DNA of 64,000 nucleotides, taken from contig NZ_JAACFU010000005.1 of the NCBI RefSeq assembly GCF_029051725.1, positions 248,001-312,000 of the forward strand, in the 5' to 3' direction. The notes beneath the pieces were generated by a model. It searched no databases and was not told the DNA's origin. It saw only the letters and a list, made by a program, of their open reading frames with translations. Positions 1 to 8,442 of the stretch are shown in pieces. Every line of letters begins with the position of its first letter. The first letter of the stretch is position 1. A program made the translations under genes and the position numbers. Origin of the DNA: Bradyrhizobium sp. CSS354 (lineage in GTDB: Bacteria > Pseudomonadota > Alphaproteobacteria > Rhizobiales > Xanthobacteraceae).

Positions 1-23
1 AATTCAACAACAGGACGCCCGCA

Positions 24-1445
24 ATGAACGCGAAGCCCGGCTTCACCGATTACATCGTCAAGGACATTTCGCTCGCCGATTTCGGCCGCAAGGAGCTCTC
101 GCTCGCCGAGACCGAGATGCCCGGCCTGATGGCCACCCGCGAGGAGTACGGCCCGAAGCAGCCGCTGAAGGGCGCGCGTATCGCGGGCTCGCTGCACATG
201 ACGATCCAGACCGGCGTGCTGATCGAGACGCTGGCAGCGCTCGGCGCCGACATCCGCTGGGTCTCCTGCAACATCTATTCGACGCAGGACCACGCCGCGG
301 CGGCAATCGCAGCCGCCGGCATTCCGGTATTCGCCGTCAAGGGTGAGAGCCTTACCGAGTATTGGGACTACACCGCCAAGCTGTTCGACTGGCACGGCGG
401 CGGTCACCCGAACATGATCCTCGACGACGGCGGCGACGCCACCATGTACGTCCATCTCGGCCTGCGCGCCGAGAACGGCGACACCAAGTTCCTGGACAAG
501 CCGGGCTCGGAAGAAGAGGAAGTCTTCTTCGCGCTTCTGAAGAAGCAGCTCAAGGAGAAGCCGAAGGGCTACTTCGCCGAGATCGCCAAGAGCATCAAGG
601 GCGTTTCCGAGGAAACCACCACGGGCGTGCATCGTCTCTATGACATGCAGAAGGCCGGCACGCTGCTATGGCCGGCCATCAACGTCAACGACAGCGTCAC
701 CAAGTCGAAGTTCGACAACCTCTATGGCTGCCGTGAATCGCTGGTCGACGGCATCCGCCGCGGCACCGACGTGATGATGTCCGGCAAGATCGCGATGGTT
801 GCGGGCTTCGGCGACGTCGGCAAGGGTTCGGCCGCCTCGCTGCGCCAGGCCGGCTGCCGCGTCATGGTCTCCGAAGTCGATCCGATCTGCGCACTGCAGG
901 CGGCGATGGAAGGCTATGAAGTCGTGACCATGGAAGACGCCGCGCCCCGCGCCGACATCTTCGTCACCGCGACCGGCAACAAGGACATCATCACGATCGA
1001 GCATATGCGCGCGATGAAGGATCGCGCCATCGTCTGCAACATCGGTCACTTCGACAACGAGATCCAGATCGCGGGTCTGCGCAACCTGAAATGGACCAAC
1101 ATCAAGCCGCAGGTCGACGAGATCGAATTCCCCGACAAGCATCGCATCATCATGCTGTCGGAAGGTCGCCTCGTGAACCTCGGCAACGCGATGGGCCATC
1201 CGTCCTTCGTGATGTCGGCCTCCTTCACCAACCAGACGCTGGCGCAGATCGAGCTTTTCGCCAACAACAAGGACGGCAAGTACAAGAAGGAAGTGTACGT
1301 GCTGCCGAAGTCGCTCGACGAAAAGGTCGCGCGCCTGCACCTCGCCAAGATCGGCGTCAAGCTCACCGAGCTGCGCAAGGACCAGGCCGACTACATCGGC
1401 GTCAAGCAGGAAGGTCCTTACAAGTCGGACCATTACCGGTACTGA
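24..1445 (+). CDS. ahcY: Adenosylhomocysteinase (S-adenosyl-L-homocysteine hydrolase)
   Basis: Hydrolyses S-adenosylhomocysteine to adenosine and homocysteine in the cytoplasm, removing the product that inhibits SAM-dependent methyltransferases. The 473-residue product has the usual length of the bacterial enzyme. An NAD-binding glycine motif (GFGDVGKG) lies near residue 262, the early segment carries the family's [12 protein letters not shown] substrate-domain sequence, and the C-terminus ends in the characteristic DHYRY. An AGGA ribosome site lies about 8 bases before the ATG. A strong terminator follows, so it probably ends its transcript. Anything upstream, such as an SAH riboswitch, lies outside the window. 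Confidence 0.98.
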   Translation: MNAKPGFTDYIVKDISLADFGRKELSLAETEMPGLMATREEYGPKQPLKGARIAGSLHMTIQTGVLIETLAALGADIRWVSCNIYSTQDHAAAAIAAAGIPVFAVKGESLTEYWDYTAKLFDWHGGGHPNMILDDGGDATMYVHLGLRAENGDTKFLDKPGSEEEEVFFALLKKQLKEKPKGYFAEIAKSIKGVSEETTTGVHRLYDMQKAGTLLWPAINVNDSVTKSKFDNLYGCRESLVDGIRRGTDVMMSGKIAMVAGFGDVGKGSAASLRQAGCRVMVSEVDPICALQAAMEGYEVVTMEDAAPRADIFVTATGNKDIITIEHMRAMKDRAIVCNIGHFDNEIQIAGLRNLKWTNIKPQVDEIEFPDKHRIIMLSEGRLVNLGNAMGHPSFVMSASFTNQTLAQIELFANNKDGKYKKEVYVLPKSLDEKVARLHLAKIGVKLTELRKDQADYIGVKQEGPYKSDHYRY

Positions 1446-1472
1446 TCCGCTGATCGTATCCATTATCGACGC

Positions 1473-1506
1473 AAAGCCCCGGAGCGATCCGGGGCTTTGT
1501 TGTTTT
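1473..1506 (+). terminator. Rho-independent terminator after ahcY
   Basis: A perfect 11-bp stem (AAAGCCCCGGA / TCCGGGGCTTT) with a GCGA tetraloop is followed by a T-rich tract (GTTGTTTT), 27 bases after the ahcY stop codon. Confidence 0.9.
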
Positions 1507-1603
1507 GAGCGCGACGCACCTGCTTCCTCGCGGTTGTGTCAGGCCGATTGCCAGTTGACGAGCGGCGATCCCGGTCAGACAATCCTCGGCTGCGGAGGAA
1601 ACA

Positions 1604-3064
1604 ATGGCTCAAGACCATTTCGACGTGCTGATCGTCGGTGCCGGCCTGTCCGGCATCGGCGCGGGCTTCCACCTGCAGACCAAATGCCCGGGCAAGAGCT
1701 ATGTCATCCTCGAGGGCCGCGATTGCATCGGCGGCACCTGGGACCTGTTTCGCTATCCCGGCGTCCGCTCCGACAGCGACATGTTCACGCTGGGCTATTC
1801 CTTCAAGCCCTGGACCGATCCGAAGGCGATCGCTGACGGCGCGCAAATTCTCAACTACGTTCGCGAAACCGCAGCCGAGAACGGCATCGAGAAGCACATC
1901 CGCTTCCACCATCGCGTCAAGCGTGCGGCGTGGTCGACGAGTGAGGCGAGCTGGACCGTCGAGGCCGAGCGCATCACCGGCGACGGCGCGACCGAAACCG
2001 TGCGTTTCACCTGCAATTTCCTGTTCATGTGCTCGGGCTATTACAAATACGAGGCGGGCTACACGCCGGAGTTTCCGGGCGTCGCGGATTTCGCCGGCCG
2101 CATCGTGCATCCGCAGAAATGGACCGACGACATCGACTGCGCCGGCAAGCGCGTCGTCGTGATCGGCTCGGGCGCGACCGCGGTGACGCTGGTGCCGGAG
2201 CTCGCCAAGACGGCCGCGCAGGTCACCATGCTCCAGCGCTCGCCGACCTATGTGGTGTCGCGCCCGGCGCAGGATCCCGTCGCCAACAAATTGCGGCGCA
2301 ATCTGCCGACGCGGCTTGCCTATCACCTGATCCGCTGGCGCAACGTGATGTGGGGGATGTTCTTCTTCCAGCTCAGTCGGCGCCGCCCTGCGAAGGTGAA
2401 GGAGCTGGTTCTCAAGGGCGTGCAGATGGCGCTCGGCCCCGACTACGACGTCGCGACCCATTTTACGCCGCGCTACAATCCCTGGGACCAGCGACTCTGC
2501 CTCGTGCCGGATGGCGATCTGTTCAAGGCGATCCGCGAGCAGCGCGCGTCCGTGGTCACCAAAGAGATCGACACGTTCACGCGCGACGGCATCCGGCTGA
2601 AGGACGGCAGCGAGCTTGCGGCGGACATCATCGTGACCGCGACGGGACTGGTGCTCCAGGTCGTCGGCGGGTTGGAGGTGATCGTCGACGGCCGCGCCGT
2701 CGATTTCGCCAACACGCTGACCTACAAGGGCATGATGTATGCGGACGTACCTAACATGGCCTCCGCCTTCGGCTACACCAACGCATCGTGGACGCTGAAA
2801 TGTGATCTCACCTGCGAATATGTCTGCCGTCTCATCAACTACATGGACCGGCATAATTTCCGTCAGTGCATGCCGCACAATGACGACCCCACGATCACTG
2901 CGCAGCCATCGCTCGATTTCACCTCGGGCTATGTGCAGCGCTCGGTCGCAAAGATGCCGAAGCAAGGCTCGAAGCAGCCGTGGCGACTCTACCAGAACTA
3001 CGCGCTCGACATCGTCTCGTTGCGGTTCGGCCGGATCGACGACGGCGTGATGCAATATTCCTGA
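1604..3064 (+). CDS. Flavin-containing monooxygenase, Baeyer-Villiger type
   Basis: FAD/NADPH-dependent monooxygenase that would insert an oxygen into a ketone or similar substrate; the substrate is unknown. The 486-residue protein has an N-terminal FAD motif (GAGLSGIGAG, residues 12-21) and a second Rossmann motif (VIGSGATAV, about residue 187). Between them, at residues 163-173, is FAGRIVHPQKW, which fits the Baeyer-Villiger fingerprint FxGxxxHxxxW. A clear GGAGG site precedes the ATG. Its last 146 bases overlap the 3' end of the convergent MFS gene, which is unusual. It could be an EthA-like or a general class B monooxygenase. Confidence 0.9.
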   Translation: MAQDHFDVLIVGAGLSGIGAGFHLQTKCPGKSYVILEGRDCIGGTWDLFRYPGVRSDSDMFTLGYSFKPWTDPKAIADGAQILNYVRETAAENGIEKHIRFHHRVKRAAWSTSEASWTVEAERITGDGATETVRFTCNFLFMCSGYYKYEAGYTPEFPGVADFAGRIVHPQKWTDDIDCAGKRVVVIGSGATAVTLVPELAKTAAQVTMLQRSPTYVVSRPAQDPVANKLRRNLPTRLAYHLIRWRNVMWGMFFFQLSRRRPAKVKELVLKGVQMALGPDYDVATHFTPRYNPWDQRLCLVPDGDLFKAIREQRASVVTKEIDTFTRDGIRLKDGSELAADIIVTATGLVLQVVGGLEVIVDGRAVDFANTLTYKGMMYADVPNMASAFGYTNASWTLKCDLTCEYVCRLINYMDRHNFRQCMPHNDDPTITAQPSLDFTSGYVQRSVAKMPKQGSKQPWRLYQNYALDIVSLRFGRIDDGVMQYS

Positions 3065-4325
3065 TCGCAACGATTTCGGCGTTATATGCCTTGCGGGTGG
3101 TAAGCGGCAGCGCAAGATCAATCGCGAGTGCGAGCACCACGGCGCCGCCGCCCAGCGCGAACAGGATGAGATAATCGCCGCCGGTCTGCGCATAGATCCA
3201 GGAGAAGCCGTAGGCCGCGGCCGCCTGGAACAGCGCAAAGCTGGTTGTGGCATGGCTCCATGTCGTGCGCTGCTGCTCGGTCGAATGTGGGACCAGCTCA
3301 TGGATGCGTCCGAGCACGAGCGGTACAATGCCGGGTGTGAAGCCGCCGACCACCACGCTCGACACGATCAGCGAGAGAGGCGCGGTACTGACGGTCGGGA
3401 GCAGCACGGCGGCCGCCTCGATCAGGAACGCGGCGCGCAGCGCGGGTCCAAACCCGGCGCGGTCGCCGAGATGACCGGTGACCAGCGGGCCGACAATTGC
3501 GCCAAGGCCATAGAGCACCCAATAGTGCGATCCCGCGGCGATACCGTGGCCGAGGCCGCGCGCGACAAAGTCTACGATGAAGACCATGTGCGGCACCAGC
3601 GCAACCGCGTTGAGGCCGTATTGGACGAGCAAGCCGCGAACAACGGGCGAAGCGTGGTCGTGCTTCGCGCGATACGATGGCACGGTATCGGCTTTGACTT
3701 CAGCAGGCCAGTTCCACCAGCTCACCAGCGTGAGCGTGCCCGAGAGCACGCCAAGGCCATACCAACTCTGTTGCAAGCCTTGCTGTAGCAGCAGTGGCAC
3801 CAGCGTGCCCGATGCGGCCACGCCGAGCCCAACGCCCGCAAAGATCACGCCGCCGACGATGCCGCGCCTCACGGCCGAGGTATGCGGCAGAATGACGGAG
3901 GCCGCCAGCACCATGATGATTCCCCCGATGAGCCCCGACAGGAAGCGCCAGGCGAAGAACCAGGTGAACGACACCGGGGTTGAACTGGCAAAAAAGGAGA
4001 GGGGGGCGAGCAACATCATCGTCCGCACGGCACGGACGGCGCCGATGCGCGCGGCCACGGCCCGCGCCGCGAGCGCGCCGGCGAGATAGCCGGCCAGGTT
4101 AGCGGCACCGAGATAGACGACGTCTGACGCACCGAACCATTTCGCGGCGATCAGGGCCGGGATCAACGGCGTGTACGAAAAGCGCGCGAGGCCAAGTCCG
4201 ACCAGCGATGCCGACAATCCTGCCACCGCATATCGCCAGGTTTGCCGGGAAGCTGCTTGTGATGCCGCTCCCGGCCGCCGCTGCGGCCGGGTATCGTGCT
4301 TGGGATTTGCATTGAGTTCGGTCAT
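2919..4325 (-). CDS. MFS transporter, YbfB/YjiJ-like
   Basis: Twelve-helix major facilitator permease of unknown substrate; 468 residues from the chosen ATG. That ATG has an AGGAG site 8 bases upstream, whereas an in-frame ATG 36 bases further up does not. Hydrophobic segments run from about residue 35 to 415 and resemble the YbfB/YjiJ group. The last 48 residues or so are Arg/Ser-rich, not membrane-like, and lie antisense to the end of the monooxygenase gene, so the ancestral stop was probably near position 3065. It is the last gene of a likely operon with the SDR and tautomerase genes, divergent from a LysR regulator. Confidence 0.85.
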   Translation of the reverse strand: MTELNANPKHDTRPQRRPGAASQAASRQTWRYAVAGLSASLVGLGLARFSYTPLIPALIAAKWFGASDVVYLGAANLAGYLAGALAARAVAARIGAVRAVRTMMLLAPLSFFASSTPVSFTWFFAWRFLSGLIGGIIMVLAASVILPHTSAVRRGIVGGVIFAGVGLGVAASGTLVPLLLQQGLQQSWYGLGVLSGTLTLVSWWNWPAEVKADTVPSYRAKHDHASPVVRGLLVQYGLNAVALVPHMVFIVDFVARGLGHGIAAGSHYWVLYGLGAIVGPLVTGHLGDRAGFGPALRAAFLIEAAAVLLPTVSTAPLSLIVSSVVVGGFTPGIVPLVLGRIHELVPHSTEQQRTTWSHATTSFALFQAAAAYGFSWIYAQTGGDYLILFALGGGAVVLALAIDLALPLTTRKAYNAEIVAIRNIASRRRRSGRTATRRCRARSSGRVATAASSLASASLRPSAAHSPR

Positions 4326-4357
4326 CTCATTCTCCTGCGCGCGCGATGGCGCGCGGA

Positions 4358-4594
4358 TCAACCTGTCCGGGCGGCGCGGCGCCGCCGGAATTCCGGCACA
4401 GGCCGGCCGCCCCAGCCCCAGTTCTCGAGGTCGACCTCCTCGATCACGACAAAGGTGGAATCGAGCGGCTTGCCGAGCACGTCGAGCAGGAGCTCGCTCG
4501 ATCCCTTGATCAACGCCGTCTTCTCCTCCGCCGTGAGCGAGGCCGTTCCCGGCGTCGTTCCTTCGCGAGTCACTTGAATGGTGACAATGGGCAT
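4358..4594 (-). CDS. 4-oxalocrotonate tautomerase family protein
   Basis: Small tautomerase of 78 residues. The start MPIVTIQV places the catalytic proline directly after the initiator Met, as the family requires for keto-enol tautomerisation. Typical members have about 62 residues; here a basic C-terminal tail of about 15 residues (rich in Arg) follows the VDLENWGWGG segment. It lies 18 bases after the SDR gene and 32 bases before the MFS gene on the same strand, consistent with one operon. The substrate is unknown. Confidence 0.88.
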   Translation of the reverse strand: MPIVTIQVTREGTTPGTASLTAEEKTALIKGSSELLLDVLGKPLDSTFVVIEEVDLENWGWGGRPVPEFRRRRAARTG

Positions 4595-4612
4595 ATCGTC
4601 TCTCCTCTTGGC

Positions 4613-5323
4613 CTAATGGCCGGCGCTCTGGCCGCCGTCGACATGCAGGATCTCGCCGGTGACGAAGGAGGCACCCTCGAGATAGAGCACGGCGTCGACG
4701 ATGTCGGACATCTCGCCCATATGGCCGACGGGATGCAGCGCATCGAGCTGGGCGTGCGTCGCGACGGGGTGCATCGGCGACTTGATGATGCCGGGCGACA
4801 CCGCGTTCACGCGGATACCGCGCTTGGCATATTCGATCGCGAGCGACCTGGTCGCGGCGCTCAACCCACCCTTGCTCAGCGAGGCCAGCACCGAGGGCAC
4901 ATTCGAATTGGCCTGGTCAACCAGCGTGGTTGTGATCTGGACAACGTGGCCGGACCCCTGCTTCTCCATCTCGCCGATGGCAAGCTGCGTGACGTGGAAG
5001 AAGCCCGCGACGTTGGTGCCCATCACCGCCGCATAGTCCTCCGCCGTGTACTGCGTGAACGGCTTTGCGACGAAAATGCCGGCGTTGTTGACCAGCGTGT
5101 CGACACGGCCAAAGCGGGAGATGGCTTGCGAGACCACGCGCTCGGCGGTGCTCCGCTCGGCGATGTCGCCGGCAATGGCGAGGACATCGTCGTCGGCCGA
5201 GGGCTTGATGGAGCGCGCTGTCGCGACGACGCGATAATTGCGATCGCGAAAACCCTGGACCAGGGCGGCACCGATGCCCTGCGAAGCACCGGTGATGATG
5301 GCAACCTTCTGTTCGACACCCAT
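4613..5323 (-). CDS. SDR family oxidoreductase with atypical active site
   Basis: Rossmann-fold protein of 236 residues with the cofactor motif TGASQGIG at the N-terminus, NNAG in the middle, and the C-terminal VNAVSPG and VDGGQ segments of classical SDRs. The start has an AGGAG 7 bases upstream. The catalytic tetrad appears altered: the segment around the conserved lysine reads SVLASLSKGG, so the usual Tyr four residues before Lys is Ala, and the usual SS upstream reads TTT. It may be a divergent or non-classical reductase. It is first gene of the operon with the tautomerase and MFS genes, facing the LysR gene. Confidence 0.88.
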   Translation of the reverse strand: MGVEQKVAIITGASQGIGAALVQGFRDRNYRVVATARSIKPSADDDVLAIAGDIAERSTAERVVSQAISRFGRVDTLVNNAGIFVAKPFTQYTAEDYAAVMGTNVAGFFHVTQLAIGEMEKQGSGHVVQITTTLVDQANSNVPSVLASLSKGGLSAATRSLAIEYAKRGIRVNAVSPGIIKSPMHPVATHAQLDALHPVGHMGEMSDIVDAVLYLEGASFVTGEILHVDGGQSAGH

Positions 5324-5434
5324 GATGGGCTCCTGTTGTTGGCTTTCAGAACCTGCGCCAGCAGTGGCTGGCTTGGCGGATGAAATACGCCGCAGCGGGC
5401 CGGCTGCGAATATGCGCTGTCCGGCAGACACTCT

Positions 5435-5447
5435 TTCGCGGTGCGAA
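5435..5447. promoter_or_regulatory. Candidate LysR operator (T-N11-A palindrome)
   Basis: TTCGC-GGT-GCGAA is a perfect palindrome of the T-N11-A type bound by LysR regulators. It sits in the 213-bp divergent region between the SDR operon and the LysR gene, about 90 bases before the LysR start and 112 before the SDR start. Confidence 0.45.
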
Positions 5448-5536
5448 CGAATGCCGCGCCGGCGCCAGCGGTGGTTGCTGCAGCGTGAGCGAACGCCTAG
5501 CTTGCAATCGGAGTTCGATGGGCTGGTGGGAGACGT

Positions 5537-6460
5537 ATGGATCGTCTGGATGCGATGAAGGTGTTTGTCCTTGCGGTGGACGAGGGCAGCCTCGCGGCTG
5601 CGGGCCGCAAGCTCGGCCGTTCGCCGGCGGCGGTGAGCCGCGCCATTGCCTTCCTGGAGCAGCGGGTCGGTGCCGAGCTGCTGCACCGGACCACACGTTC
5701 CATCAAGCTGAGCGAGGAGGGCGAGCGCTATGTCTCGGTCTGTCGCCGCGTGCTCACCGAACTGGAGGAGGCCGACGATATCGCGGCCGGGCCGCGCACG
5801 GCACCCCGCGGCCTGCTCACGATCACTGCCCCTGTGGTGTCGGGCGAGATGGTGCTGCGGCCGATCCTCGATGCGTTTCTCGACGCCTATCCGACCGTGT
5901 CGGCAAAACTCCTGTTGTTCGATCGCGCCGTCAATCTGATCGAGGAGGGGGTCGATGTCGCGCTCCGCATCGGCCATCTCGCGGATTCAGCGATGGTCGC
6001 GCTGCGGGTCGGCGAGATCAGCCGCGTCGTGGTGGCATCACCACGCTATCTGAAGCAGCACCCGCGGATCACCGAGCCCGGCGATCTCGCCAAGCACCAG
6101 ATCGTCGCGATGGCCCACCTTCCCAATTCGTGGACCTTTGCGCCGCAGGCCGGCTCGTCGGCTGCCCGTACGGTGCAGTTCACGCCGCGGCTCGTCGTCA
6201 ACAGCACCTATGCGGCGGTAGCCTCGGCCGTCGCCGGCCGCGGCGTGGCGCGAATGTATTCGTATCAGGTGGGTGAGCAGGTCGCGCGCGGCGAGCTCGA
6301 GATCGTGCTGGCCGGCGACGAGGATCCCGAGATGCCCGCGCATTTGATCTGTCCGCAGGGCCGGCTCTCGGTGCCGAAGGTGCGGACCTTCACGGACTTT
6401 GCGGTGCCAAGGCTGAAGAAGCAGTTTGCTCAGCTCAAGAACGGCATCACGGCGCGGTGA
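5537..6460 (+). CDS. LysR family transcriptional regulator
   Basis: DNA-binding regulator of 307 residues, standard for the family. The N-terminal winged helix-turn-helix (GSLAAAGRKLGRSPAAVSRA, about residues 16-35) is followed by a LysR substrate-binding domain. A GGGAG site precedes the ATG. It is divergent from the SDR-tautomerase-MFS operon, the classic layout for a LysR protein controlling its neighbour. It resembles the CrgA/YafC-like subgroup often linked to SDR or quinone-stress genes. The effector is unknown. Confidence 0.93.
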   Translation: MDRLDAMKVFVLAVDEGSLAAAGRKLGRSPAAVSRAIAFLEQRVGAELLHRTTRSIKLSEEGERYVSVCRRVLTELEEADDIAAGPRTAPRGLLTITAPVVSGEMVLRPILDAFLDAYPTVSAKLLLFDRAVNLIEEGVDVALRIGHLADSAMVALRVGEISRVVVASPRYLKQHPRITEPGDLAKHQIVAMAHLPNSWTFAPQAGSSAARTVQFTPRLVVNSTYAAVASAVAGRGVARMYSYQVGEQVARGELEIVLAGDEDPEMPAHLICPQGRLSVPKVRTFTDFAVPRLKKQFAQLKNGITAR

Positions 6461-6533
6461 GCCGCTGCGCACGGGCAATGCGTTGTTTTGCGTATACGGC
6501 CGCCCGGGTGAATCGGCCATGCTGCCCGAACGG

Positions 6534-6548
6534 TTAACGCCGGATTAA
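6534..6548. promoter_or_regulatory. CtrA-type binding site TTAA-N7-TTAA
   Basis: TTAACGCCGGATTAA matches the full consensus of the alphaproteobacterial cell-cycle regulator CtrA exactly. It lies 56 bases before the ATG of the 51-residue ORF and 73 bases after the LysR stop. Confidence 0.5.
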
Positions 6549-6604
6549 CCGCGGAGTCCTAGCCTGTCTCGGCCGGGGTTACTTGCAAGGCCGAGGTGAG
6601 CCCA

Positions 6605-6760
6605 ATGGAAGCCCAGAGAATCGCGGTCGACGCCGTCGTCGCGTTGACCGATTGCGACCGCGACGCCGTCATCGCATTCATCCGCCGCCTGTATCTCGCC
6701 GGCGTCACCGACCCCAAGCGCCTGACCTTCAAGGGTCTCCAGGCCCTGTCACGGGCGTGA
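6605..6760 (+). CDS. Small hypothetical protein, 51 residues
   Basis: The start MEAQRIAVDAVVALTDCDRD and the end KGLQALSRA suggest a compact helical protein; no family is recognised. GAGGTGAG lies 6 bases before the ATG, a strong ribosome site, and codon usage has the GC3 bias of real genes here. A perfect CtrA-type site is upstream. There is no signal peptide or membrane segment. The next gene downstream is a pseudogene on the opposite strand, so this looks like a single-gene transcript. Confidence 0.65.
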   Translation: MEAQRIAVDAVVALTDCDRDAVIAFIRRLYLAGVTDPKRLTFKGLQALSRA

Positions 6761-6781
6761 CCAGGGCCCCGTACAATCTAT

Positions 6782-7195
6782 TTACTGGAGGGTCGGATCG
6801 CTGATCCGGATTGACGTGACGCGGTCCGCCTGCACTTCGAATGAGAAGGGCCATGGGTGATAGGTCCAGAGCTCGGTCTTCTCCAGCTCGCTCGGCCCGA
6901 CATGGAAGGGGTCGCCGAACTGCGCCATCAGTTTCTCGGTGCTGCCGCCGAGATTGATGTAGTTGAAGCTGTGGCCGGGGGCCGGTGCCAGCCCGCTGAC
7001 CGAAGCGCGATCACGCGGTTCGCTTTCACGGTTGCGGCGAGATAGGGAAACTGATCGGCCTTGCCGAGGAAGTACATATAATCCTGGCGTTGTTCGCCGG
7101 CGGCAGCTTGCGGTGCGGTTCGCCGAGCGCCACGCTCAGATATTCGCTGACGGCGCTGATCCTCGGCCTCATCGTGCTGTCGGCGTTGCGGTGAT
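6782..7195 (-). pseudogene. Frameshifted remnant of a conserved hypothetical protein
   Basis: Three reading frames on the minus strand each hold a piece of what looks like one protein. The first, RPRISAVSEYLSVALGEPH, is near 7180-7100. The second, DYMYFLGKADQFPYLAATVK, is near 7085-7025. The third runs from about 7010 (GHSFNYINLGGSTEKLMAQF) to a stop at 6782 (VTSIRISDPTLQ). Two single-base shifts, near 7083 and 7008, break it. The family is not recognised. The pieces read as a small secreted or lipoprotein-like protein. Sequencing errors are an alternative to true decay. Confidence 0.55.
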
Positions 7196-7236
7196 CGCGT
7201 TTGCATGGGGTGGCGAAGCAGACCGCCAGCATTCTT

Positions 7237-7779
7237 CTAATGACGGTGCTTGTGTCCTTCGGAGCTATCGGGCCGTTGGTAACCTCGCAGCTCCGCGTAT
7301 CGCTGCATTTGGCTCTGATCGAGCAGGGCGGTTGTCGACAGATGATATTTGAGATGGCTTTCGCGGAGCAGTGCCTGGGTTTCCGAAATGGCAAGGAGGG
7401 CCGCCTTGAGTGACTCCGATGTCACGGCGCGGGTGAAGAAGAGCCGGTCCAATTCCGTTTCCTGCTCGAGCAGCTTGTTACCCAGCGGGACCGCCTCCTG
7501 CTTCATGGCATCGAAGAGGCGCTGAACCTGGATGCGCTGGTCCGCGGTCAAGTCAAGCCGATCACCTAGCTCAAGAACATGACTCGGACCGGGATATCCA
7601 TTGAGCTCGGCGGCAAGCGCCAGGCCCATGCCACGTCCGGCTCGAAGATCGTCGATCTGCTGGTGCGACAGCGCCTTGATGGGGCGATGCTCAAGGCCAG
7701 CATAAGGCTGACTGGACTGCGCGCTGGCAACGTTGCACGAGACGATAAGCGTGGCTGCAAGCAGGAGAAGGCGTCTCAT
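7237..7779 (-). CDS. Periplasmic Spy/CpxP-like (LTXXQ-type) protein
   Basis: Secreted protein of 180 residues with a signal peptide (MRRLLLLAATLIVSCNVASA, cleavage after AQ/SS). The mature part is helical; the segment LDLTADQRIQVQRLFDAM resembles the LTxxQ motif of Spy/CpxP periplasmic chaperones and the related Spy-like metal-resistance proteins. The C-terminus is His-rich (GHKHRH), which could bind metal. A GGAG lies 8 bases before the chosen ATG. It is divergent from the NTF2-like gene, with 79 bases between starts. The role is inferred from fold only. Confidence 0.7.
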   Translation of the reverse strand: MRRLLLLAATLIVSCNVASAQSSQPYAGLEHRPIKALSHQQIDDLRAGRGMGLALAAELNGYPGPSHVLELGDRLDLTADQRIQVQRLFDAMKQEAVPLGNKLLEQETELDRLFFTRAVTSESLKAALLAISETQALLRESHLKYHLSTTALLDQSQMQRYAELRGYQRPDSSEGHKHRH

Positions 7780-7858
7780 GAGTCTGGCTCCATGAAATCG
7801 GCCCGGTTCGTCGATCTCCACCGGTGCTCTCCGCGTATCTTGCTGGACAGTTCGCCCC

Positions 7859-8365
7859 ATGGCAACAAAGAGTGCCGCGATTGAGTTGCCGAACATGGAG
7901 CAGGCGATGGCGTCCTTGCCGACCGCGAATACCGAGATCACGCTGTACTTTCGCCACTGGTTGGAAACCTTCGCGGGTTATGTCCGCGAGGTCGACTATG
8001 CTTCGGCGCGGCCGCTCTTCCATCCGGATGTGCTGGCCTTCGGCACCCACAACGACGTTATCCCCGGCCTCGACCAATGGGTCACGACGCAATGGGACAA
8101 CGTCTGGCCGAAGACGTCCGACTTCCGTTTCGTCGTCGACCAGGCCTCGATGCTGGCATCGTCCGATGGCACAATGGCGACCGTGATCGTGCCGTGGACG
8201 AGCACAGGCTATCACCCCGACGGCAGCGCGTTTCCACGCCCGGGCCGGGCCACGATGGTGTTTTCAAGACATCGTGATGATTGGCTGTGCGTGCATTCCC
8301 ACATGTCGCTCAATCGCGGTGTGCCGCAGGCAAGCCACGCTGATCGGCCGGTGAAGGCCCGGTAG
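7859..8365 (+). CDS. NTF2-like / SnoaL-type nuclear transport factor 2 family protein
   Basis: A 168-residue cytoplasmic protein with the cone-shaped alpha+beta NTF2 fold signature: an N-terminal helix pair (YFRHWLETFAGYVREVDY), a central LFHPDVLAFGTHNDVIPG segment and C-terminal strands ending in WLCVHSHMSLNRG. Related DUF4440/SnoaL proteins act as isomerases, hydrolases or association domains, and nothing here fixes the substrate. It ends before a bidirectional terminator shared with the FAH-family gene. Confidence 0.75.
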   Translation: MATKSAAIELPNMEQAMASLPTANTEITLYFRHWLETFAGYVREVDYASARPLFHPDVLAFGTHNDVIPGLDQWVTTQWDNVWPKTSDFRFVVDQASMLASSDGTMATVIVPWTSTGYHPDGSAFPRPGRATMVFSRHRDDWLCVHSHMSLNRGVPQASHADRPVKAR

Positions 8366-8393
8366 ATCGGCATCGTCGGCCATCGAAATGCAA

Positions 8394-8424
8394 AAGGCCC
8401 CGGACATGTCCGGGGCCTTCTTAT
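8394..8424. terminator. Bidirectional Rho-independent terminator
   Basis: AAGGCCCCGGA-CATG-TCCGGGGCCTT is a stem with 11-bp arms, flanked by AAAA on the left and a T-rich stretch on the right. It separates the convergent NTF2-like and FAH-family genes and can serve both. Confidence 0.85.
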
Positions 8425-8442
8425 TTGGAGTCGCCGTGAGCC

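Noticed and set aside
1463..3328. 621-residue minus-strand open frame over the monooxygenase gene
   Set aside because: Antisense shadow of a gene with FAD motifs and a Baeyer-Villiger fingerprint.
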